Source: CAIKZJ01 sp041675325 (lineage in GTDB: Bacteria > Bacteroidota > Ignavibacteria > Tepidaquicellales > Tepidaquicellaceae). Taken from it: DNA of 64,000 nt. The notes under the pieces were generated by a model. It saw only the letters and a program-made list of their open reading frames with translations. It did no database searches and was not told where the DNA came from. Made by a program: the position numbers and the translations under genes. The stretch covers positions 62,001-126,000 of the forward strand of contig JBAYUG010000001.1 in the NCBI GenBank assembly GCA_041675325.1, written 5' to 3'. This document shows, in pieces, positions 45,214-54,459 of the stretch (position 1 is the stretch's first letter; each line of letters opens with the position of its first letter).

Positions 45214-46793
45214 GCCAATTTTGTTAGTATGTTTTCTAATTTAAAGATACTGTTAATAATATTGTTTACATTTTTCATGGAATAGTCATTAGAGAGGATT
45301 ACTAAATTGCCAATGCTTAGTATTGTGTCTAACGGTGGAAATTTCATTTCTCTAAGTTCGGTAGCGCTGACATTGATATTTCCGTTTATCATTTTAAAGT
45401 ATGTGTCGAAAAGTTCGCTGTTTAATAAAGCACATAAACCGACAACCTCTTTTCTGTTGAGATGTCCGTTAAGCTTGTATAAATAATTCACTTTGTTTTC
45501 AACGCCGATATGAGATGATGAATAGTAATTGCAAAAATAAGGCGCGGCGATTAAACGGCTTTTATCGTCTTTGGTGCTGAAGCGTCTAAGGAAAATGTAG
45601 TTCAAATTTGGTATTAGAAGAGATAAAGAACCGGGTTCGCTGCGGATGTACTGTCCTTTGTTTGCGAGCGGCAGAGGCCATTGCAGAGACATTTTATCTA
45701 CATTATTAATCCAAAAGAGCGGAGACAAAAATGCGTTACCGTTTTCGTATTTGTTTTGAACGAATTCTGTTGCACGAAAAGCAACAACTTTGCCCGTAGA
45801 AATTTGTATGCTAAAATCTATTAACTTATTTTTCCATGAAGAAACTAAAGAAAGGATTTCAACTTCGGATGAATTTATTGGAAGGTGCAATATCTTTTCC
45901 TTTGAATTGAAATCGATTAATTGATTTGCAGTAAACGTTTTATGAATAACATAGGAAATATCGTTAGAGCCGTTTGAGGATGAAACGTTGATGTTGTAGT
46001 TTGTTTGATTTTCATTCATAGCCGCTTTAACGATAACAGTCTCTTGCAGGACGCTATCACGACTAAAGGCTTCTTTCCGGGAATGAAACAGATGAATATG
46101 GTTTAACTGAACAGCGTTGAAAAAGAACTTCCTAAACGCTTTAAAATAATTACCGGAAGCAAAACTTCTGGGGGTTATAAATATGAGTTCGCCGTTTTTG
46201 TTAAGCAGTTTTGAAGCAATCCCTAAGAAAATAGAGTAGATATTTGGCTGCCCGCTGATTAACATTTTTGCCAGCTGAATTCTTTTGTCCTGATTGTTAA
46301 GTTTAAAGTATGGCGGGTTTGAAATTATGATGTCGTATGTTTCGTTTTTAAAGAATGAATCGGATAAGGCGTTAGCGTTATCAACGATAAAATCGCTTAC
46401 GAGTAATTTATATTGAAAATATACATCAAACTGTTTAAGCCAGTTGTTTAGATAATTTAAAACCTGATGAGTAATAGTGATTAGTTCTAAATCAATTTCA
46501 TAAACGACTAATTCAATCAATTCAATATTCTGATTATGTTTTATGATGTATTCAATCATCGCACAGGAGAGAATAGCGGTACCGCAACCGGGGTCAAGGA
46601 TTCTGATGCTATTACTTTTTGTGGTTGACAGAAAAACCATTAGATTAGCAATGCTTAATGGTGTGAAATACTGACCCAGCGATTTTTTGTGGTCTTTAGA
46701 AACACTTTCAATATAATGCACGCCAAGTCTATCAGCATATTGACTTGGAAGTTCGTTTTGATAAGGTTCAATATTTTTATTGATAGAAATCAT
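45210..46793 (-). CDS. N6-adenine methylase of the BsuBI/PstI-type R-M system
   Basis: 527 residues. Motif X is SLGQYFTP (38-45), motif I is ILDPGCGTAILS (65-76), and motif IV is IISNPPYFKL (NPPY 159-162), the gamma-class N6-adenine pattern of Eco57I/PstI-like methylases. The C-terminal target-recognition region has LRRFSTKDDKSRLIAAPY and NVSATELREMKFPPL. It would protect CTGCAG sites from the downstream endonuclease. It is the last island gene before T9SS-type core genes. Confidence 0.92.
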   Translation of the reverse strand: MISINKNIEPYQNELPSQYADRLGVHYIESVSKDHKKSLGQYFTPLSIANLMVFLSTTKSNSIRILDPGCGTAILSCAMIEYIIKHNQNIELIELVVYEIDLELITITHQVLNYLNNWLKQFDVYFQYKLLVSDFIVDNANALSDSFFKNETYDIIISNPPYFKLNNQDKRIQLAKMLISGQPNIYSIFLGIASKLLNKNGELIFITPRSFASGNYFKAFRKFFFNAVQLNHIHLFHSRKEAFSRDSVLQETVIVKAAMNENQTNYNINVSSSNGSNDISYVIHKTFTANQLIDFNSKEKILHLPINSSEVEILSLVSSWKNKLIDFSIQISTGKVVAFRATEFVQNKYENGNAFLSPLFWINNVDKMSLQWPLPLANKGQYIRSEPGSLSLLIPNLNYIFLRRFSTKDDKSRLIAAPYFCNYYSSSHIGVENKVNYLYKLNGHLNRKEVVGLCALLNSELFDTYFKMINGNINVSATELREMKFPPLDTILSIGNLVILSNDYSMKNVNNIINSIFKLENILTKLA

Positions 46794-46925
46794 TGAAACT
46801 AAAGTTGCATAAAAGACTTAATAACGTATCCGTTTGTGCTCATTATTTGCTTGAATTACAATTAATATAGAAAATTTGGATTTGAAATAATATTTAGATA
46901 TTGTTCCATAGTTACAACCTCACCT

Positions 46926-46948
46926 CTTCCCAAAATATTCTTGGGAAG
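46926..46948. repeat. CTTCCCAA/TTGGGAAG hairpin
   Basis: An 8-bp stem with a 7-base loop, related to the hairpin at 2083-2107. It is upstream of the metallopeptidase gene and has no T-run. The rest of 46794-47025 shows nothing else. Confidence 0.65.
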
Positions 46949-47025
46949 GAGTTTAACAAAGTAATGAGAATTATTTAAAACGGAAATATGTTTTGAAAAT
47001 ATACCTTTAATTAAAATTACGACAA

Positions 47026-49269
47026 ATGGCAAAAACGTTTTATTACCTTATAGTGCTGCTGATTTCCTTAAGCACTTTTATTACTCTTAATGCTCAGACC
47101 AATTCATACTGGCAGGATGTACCAAAACAGAATATACAGACGCAGGGCGAAAGGGTTATTATTCCTCAGGAATACAGGACATTAACGCTGAACATACCTG
47201 AAATAAAAAATGTGCTTAATTCCGCACCGCAGGAGAAAAACGTTTTTGCAGGAAATTCAAATACAATACTTTATCTGCCTCTGCCGGCCGGCGGTTTCGG
47301 TAGATTCAGAATTGTGGATTCACCAGCGATGGAAGAGGGACTTGCTGTCAGGTATCCCGAGATTAAAACATACACAGCGCAGGGAATTGAAGACCCTTAC
47401 GCGTCGGCAAAGATTGACATTACACCTTTAGGTTTTCATGCGATGATACTAACGGCAGGAAGTTCAATCTTCATAGACCCTTACGCAAAAGGCGACATTT
47501 TAAATTACATTAGTTACTTTAAAAGCAGTTTAATTCCAACAGAAGATTTCCATTGCGATGTAATAAGCAAAGAAGATGACGCAAAACACGAGCACGGAAA
47601 GTCGAGGGTGCTTCTTGAAGGACAGCTAAGAACATACAGAACAGCAATAGGTGCAACAGGCGAATACACTACCTTCCACGGTGGGACGGTACCGGCAGGA
47701 CTTGCGGCTGTTGTTACAGCACTTAACAGAGTCAACGGAGTTTATGAGAAAGAAACATCAATAAGAATGGTACTCGTATCAAACAATGATTTGATAATAT
47801 ATACAAATTCATCCACTGACCCATACTCAAACAACAACGGCAACTCGATGCTCAGCCAGAATCAGACAACATGCGACAACATAATAGGCACGGCAAATTA
47901 CGACATCGGACACGTCTTCAGTACGGGCGGAGGCGGAGTTGCGTATCTCGGATGTGTTTGCGGAAGCCTTAAAGCAGGAGGTGTCACAGGTTTACCATCC
48001 CCAACGGGCGACCCATTTTATATAGATTACGTAGCGCATGAAATGGGACATCAGTATGACGGCAACCACTCATTTAATTCAACAACAGGAGGCTGCGGCG
48101 GAGGTAACAGAAACGCAGGTACGGCATACGAGCCGGGAAGCGGTTCAACCATAATGGCATATGCAGGACTTTGTTCACCAAACAACTTGCAAAATAACAG
48201 CGACCCTTACTTTCTTGCAAAGAATCTTGACGAGATAATACAGTTTTCAAACTCGGGCGGTAATTCATGTGCCGTTGTAACAAACACGGGAAACAATAAT
48301 CCTGTCGTAACACTCGGACCGGGCGGACAGACAATACCAAGGTCAACGCCGTTTACACTTACGGGATCAGCAACAGACCTTAACAACGACCCGCTTACTT
48401 ACTGCTGGGAACAGTATGATTTAGGACCCGCGGGAAGCTGGAGTGCACCGACTGGAAACGCACCGCTCTTCAGGTCGTTCAATCCGGTTACAACAGGCAC
48501 GAGAACATTTCCAAAACTTTCAAGTCTGCTGAACAACACACAGGTGATTGGTGAAATCCTTCCGACATATACAAGGAATATGACATTTGTGCTAGTGGCA
48601 AGGGATAATAAAGCAGGCGGAGGCGGCGTCGGGTTTGAATACATCGCATACAGCGTAACAGCATCGGCGGGACCATTTCTGGTATCCTCGCCAAACACGG
48701 CAGTAACGCTGAACGCAAACATACCGCAGACGATTACATGGGATGTTGCGAACACAAACACAGCACCCGTTAACTGTGCAAACGTAAACATAAAACTTTC
48801 GACAGATGGCGGAAACACGTTTGAGACCACACTTTTAGCAAACACACCAAACGACGGAAGCGAGATAGTAAACCTTCCGATGGTTTCAACTACGACTGCA
48901 AGAATAAAAGTAGAATCAGCAGACAATATTTTCTTTGATATATCGAACACAAACTTTTCAATTACAACCGTTTCGGGAATTTCAAATCAAAACGCAGAGC
49001 CGCTGAGTTTCAGTCTGTCACAGAATTTTCCGAACCCGTTTAATCCGACAACGATGATAAACTTTGTCATACCGCAGAAATCAAGTGTATCGCTGAACGT
49101 CTATGACATGAGCGGCAAGCTGGTTGCGGAGCTGATAAACAACGAGACGAAAACAGAGGGCAGCTACGCATACGAATTCGACGGCAGCAGACTCTCGAGC
49201 GGAATGTACGTGTACAGACTTTCAGCAGGTAAATTCACAGAGACAAGAAAAATGATACTCGTGAAATAG
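47026..49269 (+). CDS. Secreted reprolysin-like zinc metallopeptidase with T9SS sorting domain
   Basis: 747 residues. Signal peptide about 1-24 (LNAQ). The metzincin site is HEMGHQYDGNH (338-348), an HExxHxxxxxH zinc motif, with a Met-turn candidate STIMAYAGLC downstream. An Ig/PKD-like region follows (about 425-640). The C-terminal type A sorting domain starts FSLSQNFPNPFNPTT and ends SSGMYVYRLSAG...KMILVK. It would be exported by Sec, then by T9SS, and attached or released at the cell surface as a protease. An intrinsic terminator follows. Confidence 0.9.
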   Translation: MAKTFYYLIVLLISLSTFITLNAQTNSYWQDVPKQNIQTQGERVIIPQEYRTLTLNIPEIKNVLNSAPQEKNVFAGNSNTILYLPLPAGGFGRFRIVDSPAMEEGLAVRYPEIKTYTAQGIEDPYASAKIDITPLGFHAMILTAGSSIFIDPYAKGDILNYISYFKSSLIPTEDFHCDVISKEDDAKHEHGKSRVLLEGQLRTYRTAIGATGEYTTFHGGTVPAGLAAVVTALNRVNGVYEKETSIRMVLVSNNDLIIYTNSSTDPYSNNNGNSMLSQNQTTCDNIIGTANYDIGHVFSTGGGGVAYLGCVCGSLKAGGVTGLPSPTGDPFYIDYVAHEMGHQYDGNHSFNSTTGGCGGGNRNAGTAYEPGSGSTIMAYAGLCSPNNLQNNSDPYFLAKNLDEIIQFSNSGGNSCAVVTNTGNNNPVVTLGPGGQTIPRSTPFTLTGSATDLNNDPLTYCWEQYDLGPAGSWSAPTGNAPLFRSFNPVTTGTRTFPKLSSLLNNTQVIGEILPTYTRNMTFVLVARDNKAGGGGVGFEYIAYSVTASAGPFLVSSPNTAVTLNANIPQTITWDVANTNTAPVNCANVNIKLSTDGGNTFETTLLANTPNDGSEIVNLPMVSTTTARIKVESADNIFFDISNTNFSITTVSGISNQNAEPLSFSLSQNFPNPFNPTTMINFVIPQKSSVSLNVYDMSGKLVAELINNETKTEGSYAYEFDGSRLSSGMYVYRLSAGKFTETRKMILVK

Positions 49270-49297
49270 AAATTCGACAAAAGGATATAAAACTCAT

Positions 49298-49336
49298 ATC
49301 CCATCCCGACGCAAAAAAAGCGGGATGGGATTTTTT
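49298..49336 (+). terminator. Rho-independent terminator after the metallopeptidase gene
   Basis: ATCCCATCCCG and CGGGATGGGAT form a perfect 11-bp stem with a 12-base loop, followed by TTTTTT at 49331-49336. Confidence 0.92.
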
Positions 49337-49420
49337 ACGTTTGGACGGTGATAAACAAATGATTTTAAAATGCTTTCCCCGCTCTCCCTGCTTTTACTGT
49401 TTTTAACTGCTCTTCTCACT

Positions 49421-49598
49421 ATTAATCACAACATATTCGGAAACTCTGACATTTTGCCGTCTTTCCAAAACAGCATTTGCACGCCGCCTTATTTTTTGTA
49501 TTTAATAACACCATGTTCTATCATCTTTTCCCATTTACAAAAAAATCTTTTTGCAAACTCAAAGTGTCAGAGTTTTCATTTTCGTTGTGACTATTAAT
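49421..49598. repeat. 178-bp element with imperfect inverted ends, copy A
   Basis: The left end is ATTAATCACAACATATTCGG then AAACTCTGACATTTT. The right end, read on the other strand, is ATTAATAGTCACAACGAAAA then AAACTCTGACACTTT. The arms therefore pair over about 35 bases with a 3-base gap. The end sequence is shared with copy B at 49989-50168. It has no coding capacity. Confidence 0.75.
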
Positions 49599-49735
49599 AG
49601 AAGGAGCATCATTAAATTATACTTGACTTGACTGTTTCATGTTATACTCTTTTAGTGTTTTGGAGCTTTTGTGGTTTACCCCTTTTATGTTTTTTCCTAG
49701 GAACTAACAACTCCTCTTACTGTTTCCCTCTACTC

Positions 49736-49951
49736 CTGTTCTTACTGCTCTTCCTGCCCTTCCTGTTCTTACTGCCCTTCCTGCCCTTTCTGTTCTTACT
49801 GCTCTTCCTGCTCTTACTGTTCTTCCTGCTCTTCCTGCTCTTCCTGTTCTTACTGCCCTTCTTGCCCTTCCTGCTTTTCCTGCTCTTGCGGCTCTTACTG
49901 CTCTTACTGTTCTTACTGTTCTTACTGCTCTTACTGCTCTTACTGTTCCTA
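49736..49951. repeat. Array of 24 nine-bp units (CTGYYCTTM)
   Basis: Exactly 216 bp of 9-bp units such as CTGTTCTTA, CTGCTCTTC and CTGCCCTTC, followed by a degenerate heptamer run (CTGTTAC, CTGTTCC) at 49956-49969. The open frame through it encodes only Leu/Phe/Pro low complexity and is not believed to be a gene. A short relative is at 62400-62460. Confidence 0.92.
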
Positions 49952-49988
49952 TCTCCTGTTACCTGTTCCCTGAATATACCCTCCTACT

Positions 49989-50168
49989 ATTAATCACAAC
50001 ATTTTTTGCAATTGTGACACGAAAATTCTCATTTTATAAATATTTATTCGCATAAAAGAGTTTTTCTTGCCGTATAACTTTCTGTATTTTCGCACATTTA
50101 TAAATTCTCAAAAAATAATAATAAATTTTCATAGTGTCCAAGTTTTAGTTTTTGTTGTGACTATTAAT
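49989..50168. repeat. 180-bp element with imperfect inverted ends, copy B
   Basis: The left end is ATTAATCACAACATTTTTTG. The right end, read on the other strand, is ATTAATAGTCACAACAAAAA. It has the same end sequences and almost the same length as copy A, but the interior differs strongly. Another CT-rich stretch lies between the two copies. Confidence 0.75.
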
Positions 50169-50498
50169 GAAAGGTGTATCTAAAATGTTTAAAACTGAAA
50201 AAATAAAGTTTCTCCTCTGTGATCTCTGGGAACTCGGTGGTAAAAGTTTTCTTTGATTTTTTATCGTTATTTTTCCCCCTGAAAATCACGTTTTCGTTTT
50301 TTCTTAACCTTGCGCTCTAATTAGGCTCTAATTGGTCTCAAGTTTCGGTTGTTCCTATTTTGTGCTAATAATGATAATGAATTTGAATAAACTTTTTGTT
50401 ATATTTTTGAGGCAGTCAACTCTGTCGTATTCCAAGAATTAATTTTTAAAAAATAAATCTTAACAGTTAAACCATTTTATTAAATTTTAAAAACTTAA
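50169..50498. other. Non-coding stretch before the TPR gene
   Basis: Holds one inverted fragment of the CACAGAG/CACCGAG-type repeat (about 50211-50243, CTCTGTGATCTCTGGGAACT) and otherwise AT-rich sequence. No gene or RNA was recognised. Confidence 0.5.
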
Positions 50499-50522
50499 AA
50501 TAAAATTAATTACAACAAAATC

Positions 50523-51113
50523 ATACCGAAGGAGCAAGCAGAAAGATTAAACGAGAAAGGAAAGCTGCTCGGAAGAGCAAAGAAACACTCTGAGGCGCTT
50601 GAATATTTCAGCGTTGCGGCTGAGATTTGTCCCGAAGAGGGCAAGTACAGGTACAACATGGGGATAGCATATAAGAATACGAAAAGAAACGCAGAGGCTC
50701 TGAGGTGTTTTTTTGACGCACTGGAGCTGGGATATGAACACAATGACTGCTACTGCGCGATTGGAGTTATACTCCGCGACAAGGGAGAGTATGAACTTGC
50801 GGAATCTTATTTTAACAAGGCACTTAAGCAAGACTCTGAATATACGAATGCATTAATTGAGCGGGCGACAGCTTACTTTTACAGCGGGCAAAAAGAAAAA
50901 GCACTTGAAGACGTAAATTTTTTAATATCAAAAAATCCGGATGACAGTAGATTTTATTTACTAAGAGCAATTTTATATCGCAGTTTCGGGATGCAGGGGG
51001 AGTTAATGAAAGAGATAGAAAAAGCCAGGGAGGTTTACGATAATTTGGGAAAGGAAAAGAATATGAAGTTAAACAAGGAACAGAAACCAAAGACTTATGA
51101 GACGGCCCATTGA
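50523..51113 (+). CDS. Tetratricopeptide-repeat protein with unclear start
   Basis: TPR units are visible from EQAERLNEKGKLLGRAKKHSEAL onward (written here in part), then KYRYNMGIAYKNTKRNAEALR, GVILRDKGEYELAESYFNKAL and YFYSGQKEKALED. No ATG, GTG or TTG occurs in frame between the upstream stop at 50496 and the ATG at 50658, although that stretch is clearly TPR-coding. Start is set at an ATA at 50523 only as a placeholder; a conventional start at 50658 would remove the first TPR. Either a rare start codon is used or the 5' end is damaged. About 195 residues, cytosolic, no partner known. Confidence 0.6.
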   Translation: MPKEQAERLNEKGKLLGRAKKHSEALEYFSVAAEICPEEGKYRYNMGIAYKNTKRNAEALRCFFDALELGYEHNDCYCAIGVILRDKGEYELAESYFNKALKQDSEYTNALIERATAYFYSGQKEKALEDVNFLISKNPDDSRFYLLRAILYRSFGMQGELMKEIEKAREVYDNLGKEKNMKLNKEQKPKTYETAH

Positions 51114-51230
51114 GGAGAACGCTGATAGAGAAAAGAGAAGAGATTGGCACGACAAATAGCTGATTGATTATGATCTGCACTAATAAAAGAATAGATTTTA
51201 CTAGTGAAATTGAAATTAAGGGATGGAAAT

Positions 51231-51262
51231 AAAAAAGCCGGTGGCACTGTTACACCGGCTTT
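51231..51262 (-). terminator. Rho-independent terminator for the BNR-repeat gene
   Basis: AAAGCCGGTG and CACCGGCTTT form a perfect 10-bp stem with a 9-base loop. On the minus strand it is followed by a T-run (the A-run at 51231-51236). It lies 23 bp beyond the stop of the minus-strand gene. Confidence 0.92.
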
Positions 51263-51285
51263 GTAAACTTAACATGCGTTAATTA

Positions 51286-53319
51286 TTATTTTAGCAATAT
51301 CATCTTTTTGATATCGTTAAATCCGTCTGTTGATAATTTGTAGAAATAAATTCCTGATGACAATTCGCTTCCCGAAAAGATTACTTTATGATAACCAGCA
51401 TTATAATTTATACTATTCAGTAATCTTTTAACTTCCTTACCGGCAATATCATAAACAACAAGAGATACTAAACCAGTTTTTGGCATACTGAATTCAATGT
51501 TAGTTACAGGATTAAACGGGTTGGGATAGTTCTGACGTAAATTAAAATTAACCGGTAAATCGTTATTATTAGTAATACTCACAAGACCGACCGTAACATT
51601 TATAAATCTTTCGTGAACCGGTGTTCCATTAGGTCCGTTACCCTGAACCCTGACAGAATATACTCCGTTTGTAACACCGCCTGTCGTTTTTATTTTTAAT
51701 CTCAGAGAGTCCGGATATGTTGTAATAATGTTTTGCTCAATGTTCGTAGTTTTATTTAAGAATGTCATAGTAATAGAGCCGGTAACCGGAGGAGTAATAA
51801 CCGCCGCAGAAAACAATACTGTGTCAGTGTATAATTTTACAGCCGGAACGCTTACAATTACGAAAGCACTGTCATTTAATCCACCCATACCTAATGTATT
51901 TGGATTAACTCTCATTGCAAAGTCAGGGAAATAGGCACCCATATTTTGCGACGTTGCGTTTCTGTGATCACTCCACACGCTGAATCCGACTTTGGGGTTA
52001 TTTGCAGTCATAGTAGTATAATCGCCTCTATAGGAGTTAGGTGAAACCGGAGGATTAGGATAAGTGAAAGTTGAATTTGAAATCTGTTGGTTGGGGGCAA
52101 AAGTTTGTCCGCCGTCAGTGGTATAGGTTCCGTAAATAGCAGTTTCAAATGTTGCAGGGTTAGCCCTATCATCATACCAGTGAATATAAAGTTTTCCTGT
52201 TGTTCTTTCACAAAATATTTCAGGGAACCATTGGTCGCTGGCTGTGGGATTAGGATTGTCGTTAACCCTGACAGGTGCCGACCAGTTTGCACCCTGATTT
52301 GTAGAATACCGCAGCCAGATATCTGGTTTATTTCCGTTTCCGGGAGGGTCGTTGGAAGCGTTTACATGATACAGTCTTCCTCTGTAAGGACCGTTGGAAT
52401 TATCCATTGCAATTTTAGGGTGAGCATCGGTTCTTGCATTATTAATCGTATGTCTGCTGCCAGTATAAAAGCCGACATAACCCGCCCATCCACTCTGGCT
52501 TGACATAAGAGTAAAGTTGGCACCTCCGTTTGTTGAGCGGTAATAATTATAAATTCTTCCTCCATTAGAAGATCCTGTATTGGTAACATACATTACACAA
52601 CCTCCGTCAATTGTGTCGTTCGGACCGACGGCAATATAACAGCCTGGTAATGAATTGCTCGGCGAGAAAGTTGTTGTCCAATTCAAACCTGCATTAGTGC
52701 TCCTGGCAAAATTTCCCGGAGTCATAGCAGCATAGACATAATTAGCATAAGGACCGTTACCCGTATATTCAGCGGTTACATGGTTTCTGTCATTTCCGCT
52801 AACGGATAGAATCGGAGCTGACCAGTTCAAACCGTTATTTGTCGAACGATAAACATACTGACCTGAAACACCTGATGCATAGATTAAAACTCCGTTACCT
52901 GTATGAGTTGCCCATGGGTCACAGCAGGTACCCCCGGGATAATTGGGATTAGTAACATACCAATTGATACCTCCGTTAGTTGTCCCGTGTCCATTTTGCG
53001 GTAAGCTGGTTCCATTAGCCCCGAAGAAAATCCACATTGGATTGAGGGGGTTTGATGAGCCGTACTGTTCATAATAATCAACCCCAATATCGAAATTATC
53101 AAAATCATTTACAGTAACAACCATTGGCTGTCCCTGAATTCTTGGCGGTACGAAAACCGTGCGGGATTCCTGTGTAGGTCTTTCAAATCTCGGGTCATTG
53201 TCATCAATGGGTTCATCATAAGTTTGTGCCTGAAATAACATTATACCCAAGGCAGAAATGATTAAAAGAGAAGGAAGAATTAATCTAGTTTTGAGGAAAG
53301 TAAATATTTTCATTATCAT
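51286..53319 (-). CDS. Secreted BNR/sialidase-like repeat protein with T9SS sorting domain
   Basis: 677 residues. Signal peptide about 1-31 (MLFQAQ). Several BNR-type repeats of the S-T-N-x-G-x-x-W form appear: RSTNNGLNWSAP, RSTNAGLNWTTT, RSTNGGANFTLM, YSTNQGANWSAP and TTDGGQTFAP, predicting a beta-propeller as in sialidases. No complete sialidase active site was traced, so enzyme activity is open. The C-terminus is a type A sorting domain (FNLRQNYPNPFNPVT to the end DIKKMILLK). It is exported through T9SS, like the metallopeptidase at 47026. Confidence 0.85.
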   Translation of the reverse strand: MIMKIFTFLKTRLILPSLLIISALGIMLFQAQTYDEPIDDNDPRFERPTQESRTVFVPPRIQGQPMVVTVNDFDNFDIGVDYYEQYGSSNPLNPMWIFFGANGTSLPQNGHGTTNGGINWYVTNPNYPGGTCCDPWATHTGNGVLIYASGVSGQYVYRSTNNGLNWSAPILSVSGNDRNHVTAEYTGNGPYANYVYAAMTPGNFARSTNAGLNWTTTFSPSNSLPGCYIAVGPNDTIDGGCVMYVTNTGSSNGGRIYNYYRSTNGGANFTLMSSQSGWAGYVGFYTGSRHTINNARTDAHPKIAMDNSNGPYRGRLYHVNASNDPPGNGNKPDIWLRYSTNQGANWSAPVRVNDNPNPTASDQWFPEIFCERTTGKLYIHWYDDRANPATFETAIYGTYTTDGGQTFAPNQQISNSTFTYPNPPVSPNSYRGDYTTMTANNPKVGFSVWSDHRNATSQNMGAYFPDFAMRVNPNTLGMGGLNDSAFVIVSVPAVKLYTDTVLFSAAVITPPVTGSITMTFLNKTTNIEQNIITTYPDSLRLKIKTTGGVTNGVYSVRVQGNGPNGTPVHERFINVTVGLVSITNNNDLPVNFNLRQNYPNPFNPVTNIEFSMPKTGLVSLVVYDIAGKEVKRLLNSINYNAGYHKVIFSGSELSSGIYFYKLSTDGFNDIKKMILLK

Positions 53320-53874
53320 ACTTTTTTAATTTTTTAAAAACAGTTTAATATAAATTTAAGAAATGGAAGAAAAAAGGACAGAAATTTTTGCCAACAAAGC
53401 ACTAAAAAGAACAGTTGATAGTTCATAGTTGATAGTTCATAGAAAAAAACAATAAAAGATTTTTAAACTAAGTGCACACCGATGAACAAGCTCCAAACAA
53501 AGTATTGTTATTAGAGAGGATCCGAGTGTGGATAAATTGCGGTTTGAGATTTAGAGCGCTGGATCCCCTGCCTGCGGCAGAGAGGCAGCTTCGCTGGGAT
53601 GAAAGAAAAAGGAATGACAGAGATGGCCATTAGTATTACGTTTTCAAGGAGACCTTGGGAACGAGGGGGGAAAGAAAAGTTTAATTCGGATTCGCTAACA
53701 AGATGCTTGCGTTACCTTAAGAGCACGGCGTAGATAAATCTACAAACAAAAGAAAAGATTTCACCACTAAGATACTGAGTTAAAAATCAACTCAAAGTTT
53801 GTACGGATAGTAGCAAAGATAAGAACGGGGATTCCAGACAGTAAAAATCGGGGGTCACAAAGTTGAAACAGATA
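53320..53874. repeat. Gap with short interspersed repeats
   Basis: Contains a tandem GTTGATAGTTCATA pair (about 53413-53440), a GGATCCCCTGCCTGCGGCAG block (about 53562), CCTTGGGAACGAGG (about 53644), and TTTGTACGGATAGTAGCA (about 53797), the last also seen at 7150. No gene recognised. Confidence 0.6.
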
Positions 53875-54453
53875 TTATTTACTGAGGGCGAAATTGATGG
53901 CACCGCTGTCCCATTCGGGGTTTGATTTTATAGCAGGGATAACTTCTTCGGGTTCGGAGACGAAGCGCCACATCTGTAGGTGGATTTCGTTCATGAACTT
54001 ATGCGAAACTGCTTTTTCGAGCATTTGAATCAGTGGGTCATAGTATCCACCAGTGTTCAGTACAACAATTGGTTTAAGAAACAGCCCGAGACGCTTTAGA
54101 GTGATTGCTTCGAGAAGTTCTTCAAGTGTTCCTGTACCGCCGGGAAGAGCAACAAGTCCGTCAACGCCATGAAGGAACTTCGCCTTGCGTTCGTGCATTG
54201 TTTCAGTATAAATAAAATCGGATACTCCCGGATGTCCCCACTCAACTTCGTCCATAAAGCGCGGCATGATACCTTTTATTTTTCCGTTATGCTTAAGTAT
54301 TGTATCGGCAAGCTTTCCCATTAATCCATGCGCACCGCCGCCAAAAACTACTTCAATGTTTTCCCTTGCAAATTCATTCGCGAGCTTTTCAGTAGCATCG
54401 AAAAATATTTTATCTACTTTGGGGCTGGAGGCACAGTAAACGCATATTCTCAT
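53875..54453 (-). CDS. LOG family (TIGR00730) protein
   Basis: 192 residues. Rossmann-like fold with VFGGGAHGLMG, HERKAKFLHGVDGLVALPGGTGTLEELLEAI (here the core PGGTGTLEE) and GYYDPLIQML. The family includes cytokinin riboside-5'-monophosphate phosphoribohydrolases, which release a base from a nucleotide. In bacteria the true substrate is often unknown. It lies 6 bp from the carbonic anhydrase gene on the same strand. Confidence 0.9.
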   Translation of the reverse strand: MRICVYCASSPKVDKIFFDATEKLANEFARENIEVVFGGGAHGLMGKLADTILKHNGKIKGIMPRFMDEVEWGHPGVSDFIYTETMHERKAKFLHGVDGLVALPGGTGTLEELLEAITLKRLGLFLKPIVVLNTGGYYDPLIQMLEKAVSHKFMNEIHLQMWRFVSEPEEVIPAIKSNPEWDSGAINFALSK

Positions 54454-54459
54454 TTATAT

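Noticed and set aside
48399..48950. 183-residue minus-strand frame
   Set aside because: It lies fully antisense to the metallopeptidase gene and shows no family motif.
49628..49993. 121-residue Leu/Phe-rich open frame
   Set aside because: It is a translation of the 9-bp tandem array, with no gene-like composition, ribosome-binding site or homologue pattern.
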